Source of the DNA: Bacillota bacterium
Lineage (GTDB): Bacteria; Bacillota; Clostridia; Acetivibrionales; JAEXSP01
Assembly (NCBI GenBank): GCA_023453795.1
Contig: JAEXSP010000019.1
Span: forward strand, 372,001-436,000
Direction: 5' to 3'
DNA: 64,000 nucleotides
Positions 17,282-24,689 of this stretch are shown here, piece after piece (positions within the stretch are counted from its first letter, which is position 1; each line of letters opens with the position of its first letter). Made by a program: the position numbers and the translations under genes. The notes below the pieces were generated by a model. It searched no databases and was not told where the DNA came from. It worked only from the letters and a program-made list of their open reading frames with translations.

Positions 17282-18461
17282 TTTCTTCCCTCCCCACATT
17301 ATTCGTTACTGCGTATTCAAGAATACCGGGCGGAGCGAAAACATCATCATATTGAATAGAATACGCCTTCAGCCTCCCAAGCAAATTTTCAAGGCCGTAC
17401 TCATAGGCCATTGCTACCGGTCCCTTTTGCGTTGAATAAAGTTCAGCCATCACTTCATCAAGCAACTTTGAATCAATCCAGCAGCCATCAATCAGCTTAA
17501 GACAAGTATTCAAATAGATCATCTTTAATCTTTCCTCAATTGCTTCGCATATCTTCCGATCAGGGTTCTCGATCGTTCCGGCATAAGGATCTGCTAGGGC
17601 TTCATCACTATATTCGAAAACACCTCTCCCGCTTTTCTTTCCCAAATGGCCTCTATTCACTTTTTCAGCTAAGAATTCCCTCAATTCAGCATGTTTCTGG
17701 TACTCACCGGTTCCCTTATAAAGTGCTTCCAAGCTGTTTAAAATAATTTCAAGGCCTACACTGTCGCTGAGATCATACGGTGGAGAAGCAAAATTTGCTT
17801 TCTCAACAATACGGTCAATGGCCTTTGGAGAAATATTTTCTTTTCTGTAAATATTGAACGCTTCATGAAACAACCTTGACATGATTCTGATTGTGAAAGC
17901 ACCTACTTCTTCCTTCACAGGTACAGGCTTCTTGTCAATATAAATAAGGAAATTGACTATCTTTTCAAGCATTGTTTTATTGGAATTTTCACCGTATATA
18001 ACCTCTGCTGCCTTTATAAACTGTATAGGATAAATAAAGTGCACCCCGAAAAGGTTTTCCTTCCAATAGTTATCTGGCAGTATCTTACCCGGAACAATAG
18101 AAGAAGATCCGGTTGCAAGGATTTGCTCTTCCTTCTTTCTAACTTCAAGCAATTGATTAAAAAGTGCTCTTTTATCCCCTATATCTTCAGATATAAAATC
18201 AAAAACGATGTCACATTCCCCTAAAAGTTCTATATTGTTGGTGATAGAAACTTTCGGTAATTGATTCTCAGATATTTCTCCCTTTTTAATTTTCACCGAA
18301 AGCTTTCTCATAAAGCTTTGTTGCACTTTTTCCACCTTTTGAGGATTTCGTATGTAAAAAACTACTTCCAAATCATTGAAACGGGTAATATACTCAAAAA
18401 AGCTAAGGCCCATTTTGCCTCCACCACATATTCCAATAACCTTCAGATTGTTTATTTCCAT
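17202..18461 (-). CDS. 3-hydroxyacyl-CoA dehydrogenase family protein
   Basis: 419 residues: NAD-binding Rossmann domain with GICGGGKMGLSFFEY (about 11-25), the serine-containing ATGSSSIVPGKI, and FGVHFIYPIQFIKAAEVI (the HFFNP-like segment, His present). Two helical C-terminal 3HCDH-type repeats follow (GAFTIRIMSRLFHEA, KKSGRGVFEY). In beta-oxidation or butyrate synthesis this family interconverts 3-keto and 3-hydroxy acyl-CoA. Here it stands where a FabG-type ketoreductase would be expected, so it may reduce the beta-keto group made by the KS. Use of ACP-bound rather than CoA-bound substrate is inference. Confidence 0.88.
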   Translation of the reverse strand: MEINNLKVIGICGGGKMGLSFFEYITRFNDLEVVFYIRNPQKVEKVQQSFMRKLSVKIKKGEISENQLPKVSITNNIELLGECDIVFDFISEDIGDKRALFNQLLEVRKKEEQILATGSSSIVPGKILPDNYWKENLFGVHFIYPIQFIKAAEVIYGENSNKTMLEKIVNFLIYIDKKPVPVKEEVGAFTIRIMSRLFHEAFNIYRKENISPKAIDRIVEKANFASPPYDLSDSVGLEIILNSLEALYKGTGEYQKHAELREFLAEKVNRGHLGKKSGRGVFEYSDEALADPYAGTIENPDRKICEAIEERLKMIYLNTCLKLIDGCWIDSKLLDEVMAELYSTQKGPVAMAYEYGLENLLGRLKAYSIQYDDVFAPPGILEYAVTNNVGREEIDRQIGLFRMGVKRPDWYTEDIKQAI

Positions 18462-18494
18462 GCTTTCACCACTTTCACAAAAATTAAATAAAAT

Positions 18495-19427
18495 TCAAGC
18501 CAGATTTTCATTCCATTCTTTATTCTCTTCTATAATCTTCTTGTAGCTTAAAAATTCACTCTGACTGCTATTAAACGCTGAAACCCTGGTAAGAGAAGCA
18601 CCCAAACCCACTTCCAGGAAATTACATACACCAAGTGAGCAGGCTTTTTCAATGGTATTACGCCATGAAAGTGGAGATTTAAGGTTAAGACAAAGTTCAT
18701 TTCTGACATCCATATCATTTTTTACTATATTCTGCCTTATGCTTGAAATTATAGGAAACTTCAGATGTTTTAATTTTAACCCATTGACGTATTCCTCGAA
18801 ATCACCTAATGCACCTGATATAAATTTTGAGTGGTATGCTATGTTTGTTTTAATTGTTAAAACCTTTAGTGCACCTTCTTCAGTAGCCATTTCCATAAGA
18901 ACCTCAACATATTTTTTAATCCCTGAAACAACAATGCTGTACTCATTATTTTCATTGACAATTTCAACTTTTTCTTTTGCTCCAAGGATTCCAATCAGAT
19001 GCTCTATATCTTTTCTGTTAAGTCCTATAACGGAAGCCATCCCCCCCGCTAAAGCCCCCATGGATCTTTTCATACATTCATATGCTTTGATAACAAGCCT
19101 TAATCCGTCCTCATAACCATATGCGCCGCCTGATGCGAGAGCTGAATAAATACCCATGCTGTAAGCCAACAAATAGCGCGGTATATACCCATATGCAATG
19201 TATGTTTCAAATATACAGCAATTGATTGTATATATGACAATCTGGTCAAGCAGTTCTTCGTCCCAATCCTTGGCACTGCCGGTACGGATATAATTGAAAA
19301 CATCCATGCCGGTTTCCTTCGATGCTAATTTGCAACGTTTTTCCAAACTTTCAAACGTTTTTGCGTCCAAATTTTCCAAGTACTTGCGAAATACTGTTCC
19401 TGCCCCCTGAAAGATAAAAGCGCTCAT
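18495..19427 (-). CDS. acyltransferase (FabD/AT-like) with altered active-site loop
   Basis: 310 residues of the FabD fold. FIFQGAGTVF corresponds to the FPGQG-type start, Ser90 lies in LAYSMGIYSAL where GHSLGE is normal (the preceding His is Tyr89), an Arg is present in CMKRSMG (Arg121) and the catalytic His is in IAYHSKF (His199). Ser and His of the dyad are therefore kept, while the GHS context is changed. It should load an extender or starter acyl unit on the ACP. The change next to Ser90 and the missing MCAT-type residues make a malonyl preference uncertain. Confidence 0.82.
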   Translation of the reverse strand: MSAFIFQGAGTVFRKYLENLDAKTFESLEKRCKLASKETGMDVFNYIRTGSAKDWDEELLDQIVIYTINCCIFETYIAYGYIPRYLLAYSMGIYSALASGGAYGYEDGLRLVIKAYECMKRSMGALAGGMASVIGLNRKDIEHLIGILGAKEKVEIVNENNEYSIVVSGIKKYVEVLMEMATEEGALKVLTIKTNIAYHSKFISGALGDFEEYVNGLKLKHLKFPIISSIRQNIVKNDMDVRNELCLNLKSPLSWRNTIEKACSLGVCNFLEVGLGASLTRVSAFNSSQSEFLSYKKIIEENKEWNENLA

Positions 19428-19516
19428 TTTTTTCTTATCACCTCATACCAAAATCTTATCCTTCCGTTTTATAACAGTTCATAATTTAATACAAAAAGGA
19501 TTCTCCCGAGTGCGTC

Positions 19517-20869
19517 TTAATGTCTGGGGCCAACCATTGGAGGCCTGGAAGAAGTCCTGAGCAATGAAATCCTTCTATAGAATTCCTCTTCCGGTAATTT
19601 GGTCTTTAGTACAGAATTGAATAAGTTATAATAATCGTAATCTTTAATGATAATTTGATCTTTCATTTGGTTGTATAGTGGCGTACCGGGAAAAGGCGTC
19701 ATAATCGTTACGCTGGAAATGGAAATTTCATTTTCTTTAGCAAAAGCAGCCAGTTTTTCAAAATCCTTTTCAACATAATCAGGTTGTGCGATGAAAAGCC
19801 CCCGTATCATAATATCATTCTTTTTTAGTACCTCTATGGATCTTAAAATAGCATCTTTAGAGGATTCCTTGTTATAAAAATCAAGTTCTTGCTCATTAAT
19901 TGATTCTATCCCTACAATAACTGCTTTAAGACCTGCCTTAGCAGCTTTTGCTATGAGATCCGGGTGGTTTGCAGCTGTATCATTTCGAATATCTGCAATA
20001 AATCCTTTGTCATAACCTTCATCAATTAACCTGTCAAAAAGTTTATGGGAAAATTCCAGATCCCCTGTAGTGTTAGCATCACCAAACCTAACCAGCTTAT
20101 AGTCCTTCATTTCATTCAATTCGCCGATGATGTCCTCTATATTTCTGGTATAATAATGACCTTGATTCATCGGCCATATAGAACAGAAACTGCATCTGCT
20201 GGGACACCCATAGGAAGTTTCCATATAAGTAAGTGTAAAATCCATATTTCCTACTTTATATACACTCTCATATTTCTTTACTAATTCCCGGTTGGCATAT
20301 ACGTTAGATAGAAGCTTGTCCGGACTTAAAAAAAGATTTTCTTTCTTTGTTTTAAAGAATTGACCATCCTTTTGGACACAGATGTTCGGGATATCTGAAA
20401 AATCTCCATGATTCATATGCGCCAGGACAACATCCCTGAAAATTTTCTTTCCATGCCCATATATAGTAATATCAATAGTTGGCTGATAAAAGTCTTCAGG
20501 ACTGAGTGATGCGTGTATACCGCCAGCAATCGTCAGAATCTTTGGGTTTATCTCCTTTGCAAGCTTAAAAATCCTGCATCCGGCATTATACTCACTGGTA
20601 TAAATGGTTACGCCGACAATATCCGGATTAAATTCTTCTATTTTCTTTGATACAGCCTCATCCGGACTAAGGGTAAGCCCCAGATCATATTCAGCTTTCA
20701 AGTCAAATATATCCACGTCAAAATCTCTTAAATTTCCGGCTATAGAACATAATGATAGTGGTGGACCGCTAATGTCCATTCTTTTCATGATTTCTTTCAC
20801 TTGCTGCGGTGCATATTCTACCACCAGGTTTTTAGGAGATTTCGGTGGGTTGATTAGCAAAATTCTCAT
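19517..20869 (-). CDS. B12-binding-domain radical SAM protein
   Basis: 450 residues. The N-terminal half is a cobalamin-binding Rossmann domain (ILLINPPKSPKN, VGVTIYTSEYN, ILTIAGGIHASLSPEDF; no D-x-H-x-x-G motif, as in many BzaD/BchE-type members). The radical SAM core follows with TSYGCPSRCSFCSIWP, a C-x3-C-x2-C cluster motif. Such enzymes catalyse methylations, cyclisations or rearrangements on unactivated carbons. In this operon it probably modifies the growing or finished chain, which is the main reason to expect an unusual product. Confidence 0.9.
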   Translation of the reverse strand: MRILLINPPKSPKNLVVEYAPQQVKEIMKRMDISGPPLSLCSIAGNLRDFDVDIFDLKAEYDLGLTLSPDEAVSKKIEEFNPDIVGVTIYTSEYNAGCRIFKLAKEINPKILTIAGGIHASLSPEDFYQPTIDITIYGHGKKIFRDVVLAHMNHGDFSDIPNICVQKDGQFFKTKKENLFLSPDKLLSNVYANRELVKKYESVYKVGNMDFTLTYMETSYGCPSRCSFCSIWPMNQGHYYTRNIEDIIGELNEMKDYKLVRFGDANTTGDLEFSHKLFDRLIDEGYDKGFIADIRNDTAANHPDLIAKAAKAGLKAVIVGIESINEQELDFYNKESSKDAILRSIEVLKKNDIMIRGLFIAQPDYVEKDFEKLAAFAKENEISISSVTIMTPFPGTPLYNQMKDQIIIKDYDYYNLFNSVLKTKLPEEEFYRRISLLRTSSRPPMVGPRH

Positions 20870-20885
20870 AAACCAAACTCCTTTA

Positions 20886-22010
20886 TCAATAATGTTTTAT
20901 CACGAATCCGCCCTGCATCATCTTACTCACTTCTGTTACAAAGCTTATTATTTGGTCTCCCGGCTTCAGGTTTTCTTCCCTAAAAAGCATGTCCATTGTT
21001 ATTAATGCTGCCGGTGGACCTGGATAACCATTATTACTCAATTTCATATAGAAAGAACTTTCTGGAATTCCATAGGAAACGCACTTTTCCTTGATAAGGT
21101 CATAAATATGTCTCGCCGGAAGGTTAATCTGAAAATAAGTTGTTTTTGTAAGATCAACATCAAACATGATTGCCATTCTCTTAAGACCTTCTGCAAAAGA
21201 GTTATAAATTAATTTTCCTCTTTCTTCTCCCTCGGGTGTTGACATACTGACACCCTCTTGGACTATGTGATGAAGTCCGTTTTCGTATGCTTCCAACGGA
21301 TTCATCTCATAGGATTTCCACTTGTTGTACATCATTGGTGTCACACCACAACCTATGGATTCAATATACGTTGCTTCGAGATAATTACCCTTTAACTCGC
21401 TGTTTTCATCGCGTGTAAAGATCAAACATCCCGCACCGTCACACAAGAACCATCGAAGAAGCATTTGGTCCCTCTCGATAAGTTTCTGGTTGTAATATTC
21501 AGACCGCATCGTTGCAGATGCCATATTGGAAGAAATAACCATTACAGTTTTATACCTGCCGACAGAAATCAGGTCATGTGCAAGCATAATGGCTTTATAA
21601 GCAGAAGTGCAGTTTGAGTGTATAGACATTTCTCCACAGGCTTGTATTCCGAGAGCTTCCTGGATACGCACACTTGTGGTCGGCATTTGTGTAAGACAAG
21701 CGCAACCATATGCCAAAAAATCTATATCATTCGGCTTCATTCCGGCATTTTCCAAGGCCTTTTGTGCCGCTTTTACCGACATTGAAATATTATCGTCGGT
21801 AAATTCTCTTGTTTCCGGGTCAATTGCATAATGTGACTGTTCAATTCCCAGCATTTCTTTCATTACCGGCTGAATCGATTTAATCCATTTCATTACATTT
21901 TTTGGTGCTTCGGTAACTTCACCGAGAATTGTTTGAATATCTTCAAATTTAACTGGCTTTCCGGGAAGATATGATCCGGTACCCGCCAGTTTTACTTTAT
22001 ACCTGTTCAT
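20886..22010 (-). CDS. KASIII-like condensing enzyme lacking the usual catalytic histidine
   Basis: 374 residues with the FabH-type thiolase fold (VKLAGTGSYLPGKPV at the start). Cys134 is in HSNCTSAYKA. Where FabH has H-Q-A-N, this protein reads F-Q-I-N (Phe293), and the third residue, Asn, appears kept in LSNNGYPGPPAA (about 326-327). The Cys-His-Asn triad is thus changed to Cys-Phe-Asn, so decarboxylative condensation is doubtful. Acyl transfer or a non-decarboxylative reaction, as in CerJ-like members, is possible. It lies 25 bp after the ACP gene and 16 bp before the radical SAM gene. Confidence 0.85.
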   Translation of the reverse strand: MNRYKVKLAGTGSYLPGKPVKFEDIQTILGEVTEAPKNVMKWIKSIQPVMKEMLGIEQSHYAIDPETREFTDDNISMSVKAAQKALENAGMKPNDIDFLAYGCACLTQMPTTSVRIQEALGIQACGEMSIHSNCTSAYKAIMLAHDLISVGRYKTVMVISSNMASATMRSEYYNQKLIERDQMLLRWFLCDGAGCLIFTRDENSELKGNYLEATYIESIGCGVTPMMYNKWKSYEMNPLEAYENGLHHIVQEGVSMSTPEGEERGKLIYNSFAEGLKRMAIMFDVDLTKTTYFQINLPARHIYDLIKEKCVSYGIPESSFYMKLSNNGYPGPPAALITMDMLFREENLKPGDQIISFVTEVSKMMQGGFVIKHY

Positions 22011-22035
22011 TATCTCGAATCCCCCAAATAAGTTT

Positions 22036-22350
22036 TTATCCTTGCTGTTCTACCAATGATAAAAACTTTTCTCTATCGTTAATTATTAGCAGTGCTAAAT
22101 CAATTGCTTTTCCGATGGTATTCGCCGGATTTTTAGTCATATATTTTCCGATTACTCTGAATTCTATATTTAGGTTATATTCCTTTTTCCAGCTCTCTAA
22201 AAGTTGAAGAAACATGAGTGAATCCCCTTCAATATCTGCGATGATATCGGTATCATCATTTAACTCTGAAATATCAACGCCACACTCATCTGAAAAAAAT
22301 TCGTACACCTGGTCCCTTATTTTCTTTTCTAATTCTACTGTTCCTATCAT
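22036..22350 (-). CDS. acyl carrier protein
   Basis: 104 residues from ATG 22350 (GGAG about 9 nt upstream; an in-frame TTG at 22359 is less likely). Four-helix ACP pattern with the attachment site EGDSLMFLQLLESW: Ser44 follows Asp and precedes Leu, as required for phosphopantetheinylation. It is longer than FAS ACP (about 80) because of a C-terminal extension after residue 70. Being the only carrier in the operon, it should hold the growing chain and be the target of the PPTase and thioesterase. Confidence 0.88.
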   Translation of the reverse strand: MIGTVELEKKIRDQVYEFFSDECGVDISELNDDTDIIADIEGDSLMFLQLLESWKKEYNLNIEFRVIGKYMTKNPANTIGKAIDLALLIINDREKFLSLVEQQG

Positions 22351-22422
22351 AGTTAACAACTCCTTTTTAAAATTAATATTTTTAATGACTTATAGATTTT
22401 TATAAAGATTTTTTATTCATGA

Positions 22423-23643
22423 TTATTCGTACTTTTTAAATACAAGGGTAGCATTGTGTCCGCCAAAAGCAAATGAGTTAGATAAGGCAGCTTTGATGCT
22501 GCACTTTCTCGACTGATTGGGTACATAATCAAGATCACAATCCGGATCAGGTTCAGAATAGTTAATGGTTGGAGTAATGATACCCTCATAAACACTCTTA
22601 GCGGTAATAATTCCTTCAATGCCCCCGGCAGCGCCTAAAGTATGTCCAATCATTGACTTGGATGAGCTGACAGGAATTTTATAGGCTCTTTCTCCAAACA
22701 CCTTTTTAATTGCTTTTGTTTCGTACAGATCATTTAACATAGTAGATGTTCCATGCGCATTGATATAGCCTATATCACCAACATTGACATCTGATTTTTC
22801 AATTGCAAGTGCCATCGTTCTTGCCATACCTTCACCATCTTTTTCCGGTGCAACGATATTGTAAGATTCAGAGGTAGCACCATATCCTGCAAGCTCACAG
22901 TAAATCCTGGCTCCGCGTTTGAGAGCACTTTCAAGGCTCTCTAGCACCAAAATTCCCGTACCTTCGCCCATAACAAAACCGTCCCTGTTTTTATCAAAAG
23001 GTCTGCAAGCCTTTCCCAGTGCCTGATTATTTTCAGACAACGCCAAAAGTTCATTAAAACCCGCGATTCCTTCTTTGGAAATCATGGACTCGGTTCCCCC
23101 TGCTATCATAAAGTCCGATTCTCCGGAAACGATCATATTGTATGCCAGCCCGATAGCATAACTTGCCGAAGCACATGCGGTGTTTATTGTAAAATTTGGA
23201 CCTTTAAAGCCATACTTAAGACTAACCCAAGCAGAAAGTGAATTGAGCATACCTTTAAGTATCGAATTACTTCTTTCTTGTTCATTACTTGAGAATCCTG
23301 CATTTGTAGCCCCGAGAAAAACTCCGGTTCTGTTTTTGTCCAGGTCATCGATATTGATTCCCGAATCTTCAATTGCTTGCTTTGCACAAACCATTGTCAT
23401 TCCACCCAGACGGGTCATTTGCCTAAGATTTCTTTTCGACATAATTCCACTAGCCAAGTCTTTAATTCCAGGAGATACCTCTCCAGCAATTTTTGTCAAG
23501 GATTCCGATGTATCAAAAAGCGTAATTGGACCAATACCGCTTTTCCCTGCAACAAGGTTACCCCATGTTTCATTTAAATTGAGCCCAAGGGCTGTAACGG
23601 CGTCCATGCCAGTGATAACAACCTTCCCCTTTTGCCTCCCCAC
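22423..23643 (-). CDS. beta-ketoacyl-ACP synthase II-type condensing enzyme
   Basis: 406 residues of the FabF family. The complete triad is visible: Cys157 in NTACASASYA, His297 in NAHGTSTMLND and His334 in MIGHTLGAAG, so it can do decarboxylative Claisen condensation. The start is GTG 23643 with GAGGAGGGAG upstream. There is no chain-length-factor partner. As first gene of the operon it probably performs the elongation that defines the product. Whether it acts once or iteratively cannot be decided from sequence. Confidence 0.92.
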   Translation of the reverse strand: MGRQKGKVVITGMDAVTALGLNLNETWGNLVAGKSGIGPITLFDTSESLTKIAGEVSPGIKDLASGIMSKRNLRQMTRLGGMTMVCAKQAIEDSGINIDDLDKNRTGVFLGATNAGFSSNEQERSNSILKGMLNSLSAWVSLKYGFKGPNFTINTACASASYAIGLAYNMIVSGESDFMIAGGTESMISKEGIAGFNELLALSENNQALGKACRPFDKNRDGFVMGEGTGILVLESLESALKRGARIYCELAGYGATSESYNIVAPEKDGEGMARTMALAIEKSDVNVGDIGYINAHGTSTMLNDLYETKAIKKVFGERAYKIPVSSSKSMIGHTLGAAGGIEGIITAKSVYEGIITPTINYSEPDPDCDLDYVPNQSRKCSIKAALSNSFAFGGHNATLVFKKYE

Positions 23644-23809
23644 TTATTTACTCCCTCCTCATAAGCAACGTTTTTGTTTTAATATGAATCGATTAAAATA
23701 TTACTTCCTGTTTTTTTCTCAGCGATTTTCTTGAATTCCAACGTAGAGAAAAAATGATACGGGAAGTTATATTTTAGTGGTTACGCACAACTTCCACCAC
23801 TGGTAAATA

Positions 23810-23838
23810 ATATTATATTTGGAAGCACATAATGTCAA
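23810..23838 (-). promoter_or_regulatory. sigma-A promoter of the acyl-synthesis operon
   Basis: On the minus strand, TTGACA (23833-23838) and TAATAT (23810-23815) are spaced by 17 bp. The start would be near 23803, giving a ~160-nt leader with dyad symmetry (GGAAGTT ... AACTTCC) before the GTG start at 23643. Confidence 0.75.
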
Positions 23839-23854
23839 ATTTGTTAGACACGCA

Positions 23855-23896
23855 AAAATGAGCTTTATTTACATTTATCGCTATAAAGCTCATTTT
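23855..23896 (-). terminator. hairpin terminator after the response regulator gene
   Basis: AAAATGAGCTTTAT and ATAAAGCTCATTTT form a perfect 14-bp stem with a 14-nt loop. On the minus strand the stem ends in CATTTTTGCG. It lies 31 bp beyond the response regulator stop and just upstream of the biosynthetic promoter, so it separates the two transcripts. Confidence 0.7.
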
Positions 23897-23926
23897 ATCT
23901 CAATATATGGATTATTTTGGTATAGG

Positions 23927-24550
23927 TTATTTGTCCAAGTTTCTTGACGTGTTGAATTCAATGGAATGGCCTAAAAGATAGTCAGTACTTACATTAAAGT
24001 AACTTGCTATTTTCTTGATTATTTCGATCGAAGGCTCACTAAAACCACTTTCATAATTAGCAATCGTCGTCCGCCTTACTTCAAGATACTTGGCAAGATC
24101 ATCCTGACTTAAGTTGTGATATTTTCTAATTTCCTTTAGCCTACTGGCAAAACCACATTCTATTTTTCTAAAAAAGTTGATGGACTTTAATGCTGATTCA
24201 ATAGAAATAAGAATTCGTTCAAAGTCCGAACCCTTTTCGCAGTAACACTGTATATCCATATTTTCCAAGGCTGTACTTCCAGGCACATCTTCCTTATACC
24301 CGGTAAGAAGCATAATATAAATATCTTTATTGAATTTCCTTACACTTTCTACCACCTGATGTCCATTCATATCATCAATATAAAAGTCTACAATCAGCAA
24401 ATCAAATTTTTCTTCTTTCAGGCGCTGGATACCCCCGTGCGAAGTAGTAATTCCCTCCACAAAATATTTGTTTGATAGCACGGTCTTCAGTGCATTAATA
24501 ATTCCTATCTCATCATCAATGATTAAAATTTTATATGTATTTGGTTTCAC
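23927..24550 (-). CDS. response regulator with receiver plus XRE-type HTH output
   Basis: 207 residues. The receiver domain has the acidic pair IDDE (12-14), phospho-acceptor Asp55 in LLIVDFYIDD, Thr83 in LLTGY and Lys106 in CEKGSD. The output is not a winged helix or NarL-type HTH but a Cro/C1 (XRE) domain at about 137-193: LSQDDLAKYLEVRRTTIANY then FNVSTDYLLG. Start is GTG 24550. Gene order (kinase, regulator, promoter of the acyl-synthesis operon) suggests it controls that operon. REC-XRE fusions are uncommon and the mode of DNA binding is not obvious. Confidence 0.88.
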   Translation of the reverse strand: MKPNTYKILIIDDEIGIINALKTVLSNKYFVEGITTSHGGIQRLKEEKFDLLIVDFYIDDMNGHQVVESVRKFNKDIYIMLLTGYKEDVPGSTALENMDIQCYCEKGSDFERILISIESALKSINFFRKIECGFASRLKEIRKYHNLSQDDLAKYLEVRRTTIANYESGFSEPSIEIIKKIASYFNVSTDYLLGHSIEFNTSRNLDK

Positions 24551-24596
24551 AATTTGCCATTTCCTTTCTTCCCTAAATTGCTATATTTAATGTCAA

Positions 24597-24638
24597 TTGC
24601 GATAATGTAATTTATTCCTTGTAATATCATTATCGCAA
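24597..24638. promoter_or_regulatory. perfect 11-bp inverted repeat, candidate operator
   Basis: TTGCGATAATG (24597-24607) and CATTATCGCAA (24628-24638) are exact inverted copies separated by 20 bp, so centres are about three helical turns apart. The element lies between the kinase stop and the regulator start, where the regulator promoter must be. XRE dimers bind such dyads, so autoregulation by the adjacent REC-XRE protein is a reasonable inference. Confidence 0.6.
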
Positions 24639-24689
24639 CTTATATACTTTATTTCCGAAATTAATATTTTAATCGTTCCTTAAAAAAAA

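Noticed and set aside
15869..23643. HMG-CoA-synthase beta-branching cassette
   Set aside because: KS, ACP and two crotonases fit, but the KASIII-like protein lacks HMG-CoA synthase features and length, and there is no modular PKS in the window.
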